NCBI RefSeq assembly: GCF_024355225.1
Contig: NZ_VCNH01000008.1
Coordinates: forward strand, 2,604,001-2,668,000
Reading direction: 5' to 3'
DNA length: 64,000 nucleotides
Source of the DNA: Roseovarius sp. M141
GTDB lineage: Bacteria; Pseudomonadota; Alphaproteobacteria; Rhodobacterales; Rhodobacteraceae
Part shown: positions 46,093-56,009 of the stretch, piece by piece
Numbering within the stretch: the stretch's first letter is position 1
Layout of the letters: the number at the start of each line of letters is the position of its first letter
Position numbers and translations under genes: made by a program
The notes under the pieces: generated by a model
What the model was told of the DNA's origin: nothing
The model's input: the letters and a program-made list of their open reading frames with translations, nothing else
Database searches by the model: none

Positions 46093-47016
46093 TCACTCCG
46101 TCCGGATACGCGGGTCGATCAGCCCATAGGCGATGTCGACGATCAGGTTCACCAGCACGATCAGGGTGGACAGGATCATGATGACCGATTGCAGCACCGG
46201 ATAGTCGCGCGCGCTGACCGCATCAAAGGCCAAACTGCCCATGCCGGGCCAGTTGAACACCTTTTCCACCACCACGATACCGCCCAGAAGGCCGCCGAAT
46301 TGCAGGCCCAGAAAGGTTATCAGCGGGATCGCGCTGTTGCGCAGGGCGTGTTTGTACAGAACGCTGCGCTCGGACAGGCCCTTGGCGCGGGCGACCATGA
46401 TGTATTGCGATTGCATGACTTCCAGCATCGAGGTGCGCACCAGCCGCACGTTCGTCGCCGTCAGGATCACGCCCATCGTCATCGCCGGCATGACCAGCGT
46501 GGCCCAGCCCGTCATACCACTGGGCGGCAACAGGTGCAGCGTGATCGAGAACAGCAGGACCAGCATCGTCGCCAGCCAGAAATTCGGAAAGGACAGGCCC
46601 ACCAGAGACAGGATGCGGATCAGCTGATCCTCCCATTTTCCGCGGCGGATGGCGGCCCTGATACCCAATGGGACCGAGATGAGGATCGACACCACCAGCG
46701 ACGAAAAGGCCAGCAGCAATGTTGCCGGTAGCGCCCCGGCGATCAGCGTCGACACTTCGGTCCCGCCAAGGAAACTGCGGCCGAAATCCCATGTGAAAAG
46801 GCCCGACAGAGTGGCGAGGTATTGGGTGATGAACGGCTCGTTCAGGCCCAGCCCTTCGCGGATACGCTCCAGATCGGCCTCGGTGATGTCGGTCGCGCCC
46901 TGCGCAATCATCAGCGCGGGATCGCCTGTCATGCGTACCGCGACGGACACGATCAGCGTGACGACGATCACGACGAAAATGGCCTGTGCCAAACGTTTTA
47001 TCAGGAAACCGGCCAT
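46093..47016 (-). CDS. Peptide ABC transporter permease, DppB-like
   Basis: A 307-residue permease. The opening FLIKRLAQAIFVVIVVTLIV, GLNEPFITQYL and GDFGRSFL-like TWDFGRSFLGG are usual for DppB/OppB. The EAA loop is VARAKGLSERSVLYKHALRN. It forms the translocation pore with the DppC-like partner. The substrate-binding protein gene lies 75 bp upstream. Confidence 0.9.
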   Translation of the reverse strand: MAGFLIKRLAQAIFVVIVVTLIVSVAVRMTGDPALMIAQGATDITEADLERIREGLGLNEPFITQYLATLSGLFTWDFGRSFLGGTEVSTLIAGALPATLLLAFSSLVVSILISVPLGIRAAIRRGKWEDQLIRILSLVGLSFPNFWLATMLVLLFSITLHLLPPSGMTGWATLVMPAMTMGVILTATNVRLVRTSMLEVMQSQYIMVARAKGLSERSVLYKHALRNSAIPLITFLGLQFGGLLGGIVVVEKVFNWPGMGSLAFDAVSARDYPVLQSVIMILSTLIVLVNLIVDIAYGLIDPRIRTE

Positions 47017-47091
47017 GGGTCCGCCTCTCTGGGGCTTTGGGAAAAGGGCTGCGGGCGGCGCATTATTGTCGCCGCCCGCAGCATCTGTGGC

Positions 47092-48615
47092 TTACTCGAC
47101 CGAAACCTTGTCCAGACGCAGGCGGTTGTCGGGTGCCGGCTCGAAATTCTGGACGCGCTTGTTGATCGCGTAGATGGCGTTCATGTTGTAAAGCGGCATC
47201 TCCAGCGCGCGATCGGCGGCATAGGCGGCGATCTGCTGCAACACCTTCTCGCGCTCGGCGCGGTCGGTCATCGGGCGCTGCGTTTCCAGCATCGCATCCA
47301 GATCGGCGTCGCTGTCGTAGGGGTTCCACTTCTGACCGGTGTGATACATCGCATAGGCGGTATTGTCATAGTCGAAGGTCCAGCCACCCCAGCTTTGCTG
47401 GAACATCTCGCCGGTCTTGCCCTGCGGGATGATATCGTTCAGCAGAACGTTCGTCTCATAGGGTTTGATCGTGGCGTTGACGCCCGCCATGCTCAGATAC
47501 GCCGCGACTGCCTGCGCCACTTCGTTAAAGGTGGCATCGTTGCCGCGCGTGTTGATTTCGACCGAAGCGCCCTGCGCGACGCCTGCCTCCTTCAGCATCG
47601 CCTTGGCCTTTTCCAGGTCATAGGGCAACGGCTCCATTGTTGCGTCATAGCCAAAGGAGCGCCCACCCTGAAACGATGCGATCACCGAGGCTTGGCCGGC
47701 CAGAATTGTCTCGACAATGGCGTTGCGGTCCACCGCCATGATCAGCGCCTTGCGCACGTTTTCGTCGGCGGTAATGCCGCTGCCGGTGTCGAAGCGCAGC
47801 GCCGTCACCGTCGGCCCCGCGGTCGAGATTATTTCAAGGTTTTGATCCGCGTCAATCGTCGGGATCATGCCGACGGGCACCGACGGGGGGATGACAACGT
47901 CGACACCGCCGGATTGCAATTCAGCCAAGGCCGTCGACGGTTCGGAGATGAAGCGATAATCGACCTCCGACAGGTTCGGTGCGCCGCCCCAATAGTCGGC
48001 GTTCGCGGCCAGCGATGCGCCCACCTTGGGGGTGTAGGAGGTCATCTTGAACGGGCCGGTGCCGACGGGGTTGTTGTTGAACCCGGCATCGCCGACCTCG
48101 GCGATGTACTGGGGCGGCACGATCATCGCGCCATATCCGGCCAGCTTGGTCAGTAGAACCGGATCCGCCTGCGTCAGGTGGAAATCGACGGTCGTCTCGT
48201 CGATCACCTCGACCTCTTTGATCGAGGTGTAGTTGGCCTGCTGCGGGCCTTTGGCGCCCTCGTCGCCCAACAGTCGTTCAAATGTGAACTTCACGGCGTC
48301 CGCATTGAAGGGCTCGCCATTGTGGAATGTCACGCCTTCGCGCAGGGTAAAGCGGATGCGCGTGCCGTCATCCAGCGTCTCCCACGACGTGGCCAGCGCC
48401 GGGACCAGCTCCATGTCGGGGCCGCGATAGGTGAGACCTTCGAACACGTTGGTGGCCAGCGACGCCCAGTTGATCAGAAAGGTATCGATGGGGTCCCAGC
48501 TGCCGGGGTCCTGCGGAGAGGACACGGTGATCTTGCCTTCGGCCATGGCGGGTGCGGCAAGGCCGGTCGCGGCCAGCGCGACGGCCATCGCGGTTGCTGT
48601 CAGGGTCTTTTTCAT
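47092..48615 (-). CDS. Periplasmic peptide-binding protein of the ABC transporter (SBP family 5)
   Basis: 507 residues with a Sec signal peptide (LTATAMAVALAATGLAAPAMA, cleaved near AMA-EG, residue 25). The family-5 fold shows ALATSWETLDDGTRIRFTLR, EGVTFHNGEPFNADAVKFTF and NPVGTGPFKMTSY. It captures the ligand in the periplasm and delivers it to the two permeases. Ligands of the family include oligopeptides, dipeptides, glutathione and some opines. A pyroglutamyl peptide would fit the pxpABC neighbourhood but is not shown by sequence. Confidence 0.92.
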   Translation of the reverse strand: MKKTLTATAMAVALAATGLAAPAMAEGKITVSSPQDPGSWDPIDTFLINWASLATNVFEGLTYRGPDMELVPALATSWETLDDGTRIRFTLREGVTFHNGEPFNADAVKFTFERLLGDEGAKGPQQANYTSIKEVEVIDETTVDFHLTQADPVLLTKLAGYGAMIVPPQYIAEVGDAGFNNNPVGTGPFKMTSYTPKVGASLAANADYWGGAPNLSEVDYRFISEPSTALAELQSGGVDVVIPPSVPVGMIPTIDADQNLEIISTAGPTVTALRFDTGSGITADENVRKALIMAVDRNAIVETILAGQASVIASFQGGRSFGYDATMEPLPYDLEKAKAMLKEAGVAQGASVEINTRGNDATFNEVAQAVAAYLSMAGVNATIKPYETNVLLNDIIPQGKTGEMFQQSWGGWTFDYDNTAYAMYHTGQKWNPYDSDADLDAMLETQRPMTDRAEREKVLQQIAAYAADRALEMPLYNMNAIYAINKRVQNFEPAPDNRLRLDKVSVE

Positions 48616-48649
48616 TCCTGTTTCTCCTCCGGTGATTGAATTTGTCGCA

Positions 48650-50479
48650 TCAGTGGCGGGCCACGAAATGGCCCTTGGCGATCTCGTCATAGGTAACGGG
48701 TGCGGGGCGGTCATCCACCCGGCGCGTGGTCGAGGGCAGTTCGCCCTCCAGCAACGTGCGTGCGCGCTTGGCGGTCGGATCGGGGTTCGGCACCGCCGAC
48801 AGCAGGCGCTGGGTGTAGGGATGCGCCGTTTGCTCGAAAATCTGCCTGCGGCTGCCCAGTTCGACGATCTGGCCCAGATACAGCACGGCAACCCGGTGAC
48901 TGACCTTTTCGACCACCGCCATGTCATGGCTGACAAAAAGAAAAGCGATGCCTTCGTCCTTTTGCAGGTCCATGAAAAGGTTGATCACCTGCGCCTGAAT
49001 CGACACGTCGAGCGCCGACAGCACCTCGTCCGCGATAATCAGGCGGGGCCTGCCGGCCAATGCGCGGGCGATGCAGATTCGCTGCCGCTGACCGCCCGAG
49101 AACTGATGGGGGTAACGCTCGGCCACGCTGGCGGGCATGCCGACACGCTCCAGCAACTCGCCCACGCGCTGGCGCGTTTCACGGTCACTGCCCAGCAGAG
49201 CATGGGTGCGGATCGGCTCGGCCACGGACCAGCCGATGGTCTGGCGCGGGTTGAGCGAGGCAAAAGGATCCTGAAAGATATACTGGATCTCGCGACGCAG
49301 TTTTTGCCTGTCAGACAGGCTCATCGCGGCCATGTCGCGCCCCTCGAACGTGATCGCACCACTGGTCGGATCGACCAGTTGCATGACGGTGCGCGCGATG
49401 GTCGACTTGCCCGATCCGCTTTCTCCGACCAGTGAAATCGTCTCGCCGGGATAGACATCGAATGTCGCGCCGGTCACGGCCGGAATGTAATGCGTGGTGC
49501 GCCCGTACCACGTCTTTTTGATGTCAAAACTGACGGACATGTCCCGCACCGACAAAAGCGGATCGCCGCCCGTCTGCGCCGTGTCCTGTAGGCGCGTCTC
49601 GCCCACCAATTGCGGCTTGCCGTCCACTAGCACTGTCAGCGGTGTCTTGCTGGGGAAATCCTGCCCCTTGGTCGAGCCCAGCTTGGGCACGGCGGACAGC
49701 AGGCTGCGGGTATAGGGGTGCTGGGGGTGCGCGAAAATACGCTCGACCGGCCCCTCCTCGACCTTCTCGCCCTTCCACATGACGACCACATCGTCGGCGA
49801 TCTCCGCCACCACCCCCATATCGTGGGTGATAAAGATCATCGACATGCCCATCTCGGCCTGCAAATCGCGCAGAATGTCGAGGATCTGCGCCTGGATCGT
49901 CACGTCCAGCGCCGTCGTCGGTTCGTCCGCGATCAGCAGCTTGGGGCGGCAGGCAACCGCAATCGCGATCATCACCCGCTGGCGCATCCCGCCCGACAGC
50001 TGGTGCGGGTAGCGCTTCAGCATTGCATCCGCGTCTGGCAGACGCACGAGGCTGAGCAGTTTCGCAGCCTCGCGCAGCGCCGCCTCGCGCGAAAGACCGT
50101 TATGCAGCATCAGGACCTCGGCGATCTGTTCGCCCACCGTGAAAACCGGATTGAGCGACGTCATCGGCTCCTGAAAGATCATGGCGATGTCTTTGCCGCG
50201 GATCTTGCGGGCGGCGTCCTGAGTCAGGCCCAGCAGATCGGTTTCGCCATCGCCCGTATCCAGCATGATGCGGCCTGCATCAAACTGCGCACCGGCCAGA
50301 TCAGCCAACCGCATGATCGACAGCGACGTCACGCTTTTGCCTGAACCGCTCTCGCCAACCACGGCCACCGTGCGCCCCATGGGCACAGCAAAACTCAGAC
50401 CCTCGATCACACGCGCATTGCCGAATGAGACCGACAGCCCCTCAACCGACAAAATCTGCTGTAACGATAGATCTTTCAT
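48650..50479 (-). CDS. Fused double ATP-binding subunit of the peptide ABC transporter (DppD-DppF fusion)
   Basis: 609 residues from ATG 50479 ([17 protein letters not shown]). There are two complete ABC domains. The first has Walker [12 protein letters not shown], signature LSGGMRQRV and Walker [13 protein letters not shown]. The second has [20 protein letters not shown] and [12 protein letters not shown]. Each is followed by an oligopeptide-type C-terminal extension ([20 protein letters not shown] and [19 protein letters not shown]). Separate DppD and DppF genes are the more familiar form; fusions occur in alphaproteobacteria. It is the first gene of the operon running to the peptidase. Confidence 0.92.
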   Translation of the reverse strand: MKDLSLQQILSVEGLSVSFGNARVIEGLSFAVPMGRTVAVVGESGSGKSVTSLSIMRLADLAGAQFDAGRIMLDTGDGETDLLGLTQDAARKIRGKDIAMIFQEPMTSLNPVFTVGEQIAEVLMLHNGLSREAALREAAKLLSLVRLPDADAMLKRYPHQLSGGMRQRVMIAIAVACRPKLLIADEPTTALDVTIQAQILDILRDLQAEMGMSMIFITHDMGVVAEIADDVVVMWKGEKVEEGPVERIFAHPQHPYTRSLLSAVPKLGSTKGQDFPSKTPLTVLVDGKPQLVGETRLQDTAQTGGDPLLSVRDMSVSFDIKKTWYGRTTHYIPAVTGATFDVYPGETISLVGESGSGKSTIARTVMQLVDPTSGAITFEGRDMAAMSLSDRQKLRREIQYIFQDPFASLNPRQTIGWSVAEPIRTHALLGSDRETRQRVGELLERVGMPASVAERYPHQFSGGQRQRICIARALAGRPRLIIADEVLSALDVSIQAQVINLFMDLQKDEGIAFLFVSHDMAVVEKVSHRVAVLYLGQIVELGSRRQIFEQTAHPYTQRLLSAVPNPDPTAKRARTLLEGELPSTTRRVDDRPAPVTYDEIAKGHFVARH

Positions 50480-50751
50480 AGCGCCCTCTATGCTGCAGCG
50501 ATCACGATCACTGTTCGTGCAAGCCACGCGTCTGGACAGCTGTTATCCCAACTTGGCACCTGCCCCAATCAATCGGAAAACAGAAATGGATGTCAATAGG
50601 AGGTGAGTGGTTTAATCCTACACAGGGTATAATATTGTTGAACAAAATGGAGTGGGGTTTCTGAAGCGATCCTGCTTTTTCGGACAGGCTTGCGGCCCAG
50701 CCAAGATGCATCTGGGTTAAGATTTATGCCGCTTGAGTCATATGCACTGAT

Positions 50752-51210
50752 TCAAAGTAAGCGCCGCCGCGCGGAAAAAAATGCCCTCAGAACCTCTTCG
50801 CAGGCGGCGGCAGCTATGCCGTCATAGACCTCTGGAACGTGATGCGATTGGCTGTGCGTAAAGACACGGGCGCCGTGCAGGACTCCGCCGGATTTGGGAT
50901 CGGACGCACCGAAATACACCGCCTTGAGCCGCGCGGCGGCAATGGCGGCGGCACACATCGCGCAGGGCTCCAACGTGACATAGAGCGTGTGGCCCGCCAA
51001 CCTCTCGGACCCGGCTGCGGCGCAGGCGGCGCGGATCGCCAGAACCTCGGCATGGGCTGTCGGATCGCATAGCTCGCGGGTGCGGTTACCGGCCTGCGCC
51101 ACGATCCGGCCCGATCCATCAAGCAGCACGGCGCCCACCGGCACCTCGCCGCGGGCGGCGGCGGCGCGGGCCTCGGCAAGGGCGGCGTCCATGTGGCTGG
51201 TAAAGCGCAT
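50752..51210 (-). CDS. tadA: tRNA-specific adenosine deaminase
   Basis: 152 residues from ATG 51210 (MRFTSHMDAAL). The zinc motifs THAEVLAIRAA and TLEPCAMCAAAI define the cytidine-deaminase fold. TadA makes inosine at the wobble position of tRNA-Arg(ACG) and is essential in most bacteria. It is divergent from the pseudouridine-synthase gene; the two are often adjacent in this group. The spacer to the ABC operon (50480-50751) holds a TTGACA at 50591-50596 on the minus strand that may be its -35. Confidence 0.93.
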   Translation of the reverse strand: MRFTSHMDAALAEARAAAARGEVPVGAVLLDGSGRIVAQAGNRTRELCDPTAHAEVLAIRAACAAAGSERLAGHTLYVTLEPCAMCAAAIAAARLKAVYFGASDPKSGGVLHGARVFTHSQSHHVPEVYDGIAAAACEEVLRAFFSARRRLL

Positions 51211-51273
51211 ACGCCTTTCCTGCCCGGCGATAGACGCTTTCGCAAGGCCCGCGTTTGAGCTATGCCCTGCGAC

Positions 51274-52365
51274 ATGAGCAAAGAGTCCCCCACCCCCGGT
51301 ACCACCCCTCCCCCCGGAGAGCGTATCGCCAAGGTCATCGCCCGCGCCGGCATCGCCAGCCGCCGCGAGGCCGAGCGCCTGATCGAAACGGGCCGCGTCA
51401 CCGTCAACGGCGTCGTCATCGACCGCGCCGCGCTGAACGTCACACCCCAGGACCGCGTCACCGTCAACGGCAAGCCGCTGGGCACGCCCGAGCCTGCGCG
51501 CCTGTGGCTGTATCACAAGCCCTCGGGCCTCGTGACCACCAACAGCGACGAGAAGGGCCGCGTCACGATATTCGACGAATTGCCGGACGACCTGCCCCGC
51601 GTGATGACAGTCGGGCGGCTGGATATCACCTCCGAAGGACTGTTGCTGCTGACCAATGACGGCGACATCAAGCGCAAGCTGGAACTGCCCAGCACCGGCT
51701 GGCTGCGCAAGTACCGCGCGCGGGTCAACGGACGGCCAACCGATGCCACCTTCGCGCCGCTGCGCGCAGGGTTGGTTCTGGACGGTGAGCGATTTCAGCC
51801 CATGGCCGTTTCGCTGGATCGCCAGCAAGGGGCGAACGCCTGGGTCACGGTCGCCATCCGCGAGGGCCGAAACCGCGAGGTGCGCCGCGCGATGGAGGCG
51901 GTCGGGCTGACGGTCAACCGCCTGATCCGCGTCAGCTATGGTCCCTTCCAACTGGGCGATCTGAAACCGGGCGGCGTGGAAGAAATCCGTGCACGCGTGC
52001 TGCGCGACCAATTGGGTCTGGAAGGCCCCGAGGAGGCCGAGCCGACCCTGAAACCGAAACCCCGCAGCAAGGGCGCACCGCATCGCAAGGCGTCCCTGGC
52101 AGGCAAACCCGGCCCGGCGCAACCGGAGACAGGCAAGCCAAGTGGTAAGTCTGGGGGCCGGTCCGGGGCCAAACCGGGGCACATGGCGGGCAAGCCGGGC
52201 GACCAGCCACGGCACAAGCCCAGCGCCAAGCCCGGCTTCAAAGGCGGCGGAAAACCTGATTCTAAAACTGGCGGCAAACCCTTTGCTAAACCCGCCCCCA
52301 AATCCGGCCCCGGGGGTGACAGGACCACGCGCCCCACAGTTCAGCGCCGCCGCAGAACGCCTTGA
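51274..52365 (+). CDS. rluB: 23S rRNA pseudouridine synthase, RluB-type, with long basic tail
   Basis: 363 residues from ATG 51274 ([10 protein letters not shown]); an ATG 12 bp earlier is also possible. An N-terminal S4 domain ([20 protein letters not shown]) precedes the catalytic domain. That domain contains [18 protein letters not shown], with the nucleophilic aspartate, and [17 protein letters not shown]. The enzyme isomerises a uridine of 23S rRNA. The last 110 or so residues are low-complexity, rich in Lys, Pro and Gly (repeated GGKP/SKPG-like units), presumably disordered and RNA-binding. Confidence 0.9.
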   Translation: MSKESPTPGTTPPPGERIAKVIARAGIASRREAERLIETGRVTVNGVVIDRAALNVTPQDRVTVNGKPLGTPEPARLWLYHKPSGLVTTNSDEKGRVTIFDELPDDLPRVMTVGRLDITSEGLLLLTNDGDIKRKLELPSTGWLRKYRARVNGRPTDATFAPLRAGLVLDGERFQPMAVSLDRQQGANAWVTVAIREGRNREVRRAMEAVGLTVNRLIRVSYGPFQLGDLKPGGVEEIRARVLRDQLGLEGPEEAEPTLKPKPRSKGAPHRKASLAGKPGPAQPETGKPSGKSGGRSGAKPGHMAGKPGDQPRHKPSAKPGFKGGGKPDSKTGGKPFAKPAPKSGPGGDRTTRPTVQRRRRTP

Positions 52366-52513
52366 ATTCGGATCCAAGCTGCGCGCAATGCGTCTAGAAA
52401 ACGAACCGCAGGCGCGCTTGAGGGAGAAACCGGCACGGTTCCCTCTGGTAACGGCGGGGCGCATCCCCTATTTTTCAATGTGTGCAGCATATGCAGAGGA
52501 GCGTTGGGGATAG

Positions 52514-52729
52514 ATGGCACGTCTGCTACTGCTTATATGTCTGATCTGCGTGCTTCTGGCACTGGTCGGTCTGGCGGTATCGGCGCTGACGCGCGCGGCG
52601 CAGGACAGCAAGGCACTGGCCCAGGGCATGATCGCGCCGGATAAAGGGGTAACGATGGAACGCATAAGCTATACTGCGCTGATCCTTTTGATGCTGGGCG
52701 TCACCAGCGGCCTTCTCGGGGGACTCTGA
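52514..52729 (+). CDS. Small two-helix membrane protein at the head of the XpaC/TelA cluster
   Basis: 71 residues with two hydrophobic segments: LLLLICLICVLLALVGLAVS at the N-terminus and ISYTALILLMLGVTSGLLGG at the C-terminus. A short polar loop (AAQDSKALAQGMIAPDKGV) joins them. It lies 5 bp before xpaC and so belongs to that operon. I do not recognise the family. The ATG at 52514 follows a weak GGAGCGTTGGGGA site. Confidence 0.75.
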   Translation: MARLLLLICLICVLLALVGLAVSALTRAAQDSKALAQGMIAPDKGVTMERISYTALILLMLGVTSGLLGGL

Positions 52730-52734
52730 TCGGC

Positions 52735-53652
52735 ATGGCGCAACGTTTTGGTGGTAAATTCAGCCCCGATGAGGGCAACGGTGCGGGCACCCCGGTGAAG
52801 GGCGCGCCGCCCTCGCGCCAGCGCATTGATCCCGTTGGTGCGCGCGCGAATCTGATGTTCGCGCCCGCCGCCATCGTGCTGTTCACGTCCCTCGCCTCGG
52901 GGGCTGCCGGCCTTGCGCTGGGTGCTGCGTCGGCCGCGGTGCTGGCGCTGTCGGCCTGGCTGCTGCGCCACGGGCTGCGGGCCGAGGCCGCCTATGCAGA
53001 CCGCAAGGTCGCGCGCCGCCCCGGCATTCCGCGCAAACTGTTTTCTTCCGTGCTGGCGGGGATCGGCATCTCGCTCGCGTCCTACTCCGGCGATAGCGGA
53101 CTCATCGCCGCGCTGCTGTATGGTGTTGTCACGACCGGGCTGCATGTGCTGTCCTTCGGGCTGGACCCGATGCGCGACAAGGGGATGGAGGGCATCGATA
53201 CCTTCCAGCAGGATCGCGCCCAGCGCACGGTCGCGCAGGCCGAGGGCCTTCTGGCGCAGATGGCGGACGCCGTCCGACGCGCCGGGGATCGCCGCGCCGA
53301 TGCCCGGGTAGAGCGGTTTCAGAACACTGTGCGGGACATGCTGCGCACGATCGAGGACGATCCGCGCGATCTGACCTCGGCGCGGCGCTACACCGGCGTT
53401 TACCTGATGGGCGCGCGCGATGCGACGATCAAGTTCGCCGACATCTATGCGCGGTCCCGCGACGACCGCGCGCGCAGCGACTACATGGCGCTGCTTGACG
53501 ATCTGGAGGCAAATTTCGCCGCCAAGACACAAAAACTGTTGCAGGACGACCAAGGCGATCTGGAGATCGAGATCTCCGTGCTACGCGACCGGCTGGAGCG
53601 CGAAGGCGTTCCCCTGCCCCAAACATCATCCCCCACCCGAGAGGACCGATAA
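52735..53652 (+). CDS. XpaC-family membrane protein
   Basis: A 305-residue protein. A disordered N-terminus is followed by two to four hydrophobic segments between about 38 and 140 (FAPAAIVLFTSLASGAAGLA, LLRHGLRAEAAYADRK, and a later pair). The rest is a helical cytoplasmic domain (RYTGVYLMGARDATIKFADI, DDLEANFAAKTQKLLQ). This resembles the XpaC family, named from phosphatase-like activity in Bacillus, where it is paired with a TelA homologue. The stop overlaps the telA start (TAATG), matching that pairing here. Confidence 0.82.
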   Translation: MAQRFGGKFSPDEGNGAGTPVKGAPPSRQRIDPVGARANLMFAPAAIVLFTSLASGAAGLALGAASAAVLALSAWLLRHGLRAEAAYADRKVARRPGIPRKLFSSVLAGIGISLASYSGDSGLIAALLYGVVTTGLHVLSFGLDPMRDKGMEGIDTFQQDRAQRTVAQAEGLLAQMADAVRRAGDRRADARVERFQNTVRDMLRTIEDDPRDLTSARRYTGVYLMGARDATIKFADIYARSRDDRARSDYMALLDDLEANFAAKTQKLLQDDQGDLEIEISVLRDRLEREGVPLPQTSSPTREDR

Positions 53653-54848
53653 TGCCCGAATCCGTGCGCCAACAGGCCCAAGCCAGCCTTGCCGAAGTCA
53701 CCGAAGTCAGCCAGCATATCCTGCCCATGCCGCAGGAGGCGAACGCGATCGTGCCGCTCAAGGACGCGGATAAACCGGCCAGCGCCGAAATTCAGCGCCG
53801 CATGGCCGAAATCGACATCGGCGACACGCAGTCCATCGTCTCCTTCGGGTCCGGCGCACAGGCGGAACTACAAGAAATCTCGCAATCCATGCTGCAAGGC
53901 GTACGCAACAAGGATGTCGGCCCGGCCGGCGATTCCCTGCGCGGGATCGTCACCACCATTCGCGGATTTTCCGTGTCCGAACTGGACGTGCGCCGCGAGC
54001 GGTCATGGTGGGAAAGGCTGCTGGGCCGCGCCGCCCCCTTCGCCAAATTCACCGCCCGTTTCGAAGAGGTGCAAGGCCAGATCGACAAGGTGACGGACGA
54101 TCTGCTGCGCCACGAGCATGTGCTGCTGAAAGACATCAAATCGCTCGACATGCTCTATGATCGCACGCTGACGTTCTATGATGAACTGGCGCTTTATATC
54201 GCGGCGGGCGAAGAAAAAATCCGCCTGCTTGATGAAAATGACATCCCGGCCAAGGAGGCCGAGGTGCAAAAGGCCGCGCAAAACGATCAGGTAATGACCG
54301 CCCAGGAGCTGCGCGACCTGCGCGCCGCCCGCGACGATCTGGAGCGCCGTGTGCATGACCTGAAACTGACGCGGCAGGTGACGATGCAATCGCTGCCATC
54401 CATTCGCCTCGTGCAGGAAAACGACAAGTCGCTGGTGACGAAAATAAACTCGACACTCGTCAATACCGTCCCCTTGTGGGAAACGCAGCTGGCGCAGGCC
54501 GTCACCATCCAGCGCAGCGCCGAGGCAGCCGAGGCCGTGCGCGGCGCCAATGATCTGACCAATGAATTGCTGACCGCCAACGCCTCCAACCTGCGCCAGA
54601 GCAACAAGGTGATCCGTCAGGAAATGGAGCGCGGCGTGTTCGACATCGAGGCCGTCAAGAAGGCAAACGCCGATCTGATCGGCACCATTCAGGAAAGCCT
54701 GCAGATCGCGGACGAGGGCAAGGCCCGCCGCGCCGCTGCCGAAGAGGATCTGAAAAAGATGGAAACCGAACTGCGTGACACGCTGGCCTCGGCCAAGGCG
54801 CGCAAAACCGGCCTTGGCGATACAGTCGCCAACGCTGCAAAGGTCTAA
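53652..54848 (+). CDS. TelA/toxic-anion-resistance family protein
   Basis: 398 residues, mostly alpha-helical with long coiled-coil segments. WWERLLGRAAPFAKFTARFE near 118-137 and DDLLRHEHVLLKDIKSLDML are hallmark segments, as is ALYIAAGEEKI. The C-terminus AADLIGTIQESLQ-like (ADLIGTIQESLQIADEGKAR) is typical. Members are linked to tellurite and other envelope-stress resistance; the mechanism is unknown. It is cytoplasmic or membrane-associated and co-translated with xpaC. Confidence 0.88.
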   Translation: MPESVRQQAQASLAEVTEVSQHILPMPQEANAIVPLKDADKPASAEIQRRMAEIDIGDTQSIVSFGSGAQAELQEISQSMLQGVRNKDVGPAGDSLRGIVTTIRGFSVSELDVRRERSWWERLLGRAAPFAKFTARFEEVQGQIDKVTDDLLRHEHVLLKDIKSLDMLYDRTLTFYDELALYIAAGEEKIRLLDENDIPAKEAEVQKAAQNDQVMTAQELRDLRAARDDLERRVHDLKLTRQVTMQSLPSIRLVQENDKSLVTKINSTLVNTVPLWETQLAQAVTIQRSAEAAEAVRGANDLTNELLTANASNLRQSNKVIRQEMERGVFDIEAVKKANADLIGTIQESLQIADEGKARRAAAEEDLKKMETELRDTLASAKARKTGLGDTVANAAKV

Positions 54849-54852
54849 GGCG

Positions 54853-55818
54853 ATGGGCGCGGGCGGCATCCTGAGGATAGCGGCAGGCACAGCCCTGCTT
54901 GCGGCGCTCGCCGCCTGCACGGACATGCCCGCGCCCGATGCGCAGGCGCCTCAGGCGCAGCCCTCCGCCATGCGCCCTCCTGCGCCCAAGGCACCGGTCG
55001 CCGCGTCCGAACGTAGCCGTGCGCTGGCGGGCCACTACGCGCGCGTCGAGGCCGGCCTGCTGCGTCAGGGACTGCTTCGCACCGATGGCGGCGGGCCGGA
55101 CGCGCCCTATACCGACACCGCCATCCTGCGCAATTTCGAACGGATTGCCTTTCATGATGAATACGCGCGCGATCGCGGGCTGGCCCAGTCGGACGGGCGC
55201 CCCGGTGGGCTGCGTAAATGGACCGGACCGGTGCGCATGTCGGTCGAATTCGGCGCCTCGGTGCCGCTGGACCAGCGCGAGATCGACCGCGGTATGGTGA
55301 CAGGCTATGTCGCCCGTCTGGCGCGCGTGACCGGCCACTCGATCAGCGTGGGCGCCACGGCGGACGCAAATTTCAATGTGCTGTTCATGGGCGAGGATGA
55401 CCGCGCAGAGACCGTCGCACGCATCCGCCAACTGGTGCCCAACATCAACCAATCGTCGATAAATCTGTTCCAGACGTTGCCGCGCTCGATCCACTGCCTG
55501 GTCGTGGCGTTTTCCAGCAATAATCAGGATCACACCTACCGCCGCGCCATCGCCCTGATCCGTACCGAGCATCCCAGCCTGTTGCGCAAATCCTGCGTGC
55601 ACGAGGAACTGGCCCAAGGGCTGGGACTGGCCAATGACAGCCCCCACGCGCGCCCCTCGATCTTTAACGACGACGACGAATTTGCGCTGCTGACCACCCA
55701 TGACGAAGAATTGCTGCGTCTGCTTTACTCCCCCCGCCTGAAACCGGGGATGAGCTATGACGAGGCGCGCCCGATCCTGGTCCAACTGATTGCAGAGCAG
55801 CGGGGCGGGTCCAGTTAA
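54853..55818 (+). CDS. DUF2927-domain lipoprotein
   Basis: 321 residues. A signal peptide with a lipobox (TALLAALAAC, Cys near 22) and a proline-rich linker (APDAQAPQAQPSAMRPPAPK) precede the DUF2927-like domain. That domain has NFERIAFHDEYARDRG, LRKWTGPVRMSVEFG, CLVVAFSS and the conserved CVHEELAQGLGLANDS. The last segment resembles the H-E-x-x-Q/H pattern of zinc proteases, and the family has been suggested to be metallopeptidase-like. It is anchored in the membrane facing the periplasm, 4 bp downstream of telA. Confidence 0.8.
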   Translation: MGAGGILRIAAGTALLAALAACTDMPAPDAQAPQAQPSAMRPPAPKAPVAASERSRALAGHYARVEAGLLRQGLLRTDGGGPDAPYTDTAILRNFERIAFHDEYARDRGLAQSDGRPGGLRKWTGPVRMSVEFGASVPLDQREIDRGMVTGYVARLARVTGHSISVGATADANFNVLFMGEDDRAETVARIRQLVPNINQSSINLFQTLPRSIHCLVVAFSSNNQDHTYRRAIALIRTEHPSLLRKSCVHEELAQGLGLANDSPHARPSIFNDDDEFALLTTHDEELLRLLYSPRLKPGMSYDEARPILVQLIAEQRGGSS

Positions 55819-56009
55819 GAAGGTAGGATGCCGTGAGAGGTCTTGAAAATAAGTCGGTTTCAAACAGGGGTAACTTTGTGATCGGCAATTTGCGGCGACC
55901 TAGCACTCTTGTCTCTGATGGTATCGCACCGCACCTTCCTTAAGCAGCGGCAATTTCGACAGGCATGCAGAACATCAAGCGTTATTCAAACTAGCTGAGG
56001 ACGAGTAAA

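Noticed and set aside
49020..49062. Altered Walker B (ADEVLSALD) in the second ABC domain as a defect
   Set aside because: DppF/OppF-type domains often lack the proline at this place; the glutamate is kept, so ATPase activity is expected.
50568..50596. Sigma-70 promoter for the peptide ABC operon
   Set aside because: A perfect TTGACA is present on the minus strand, but the -10 at 17-bp spacing (ATTGAT) matches only three of six positions; too weak to list as a feature.
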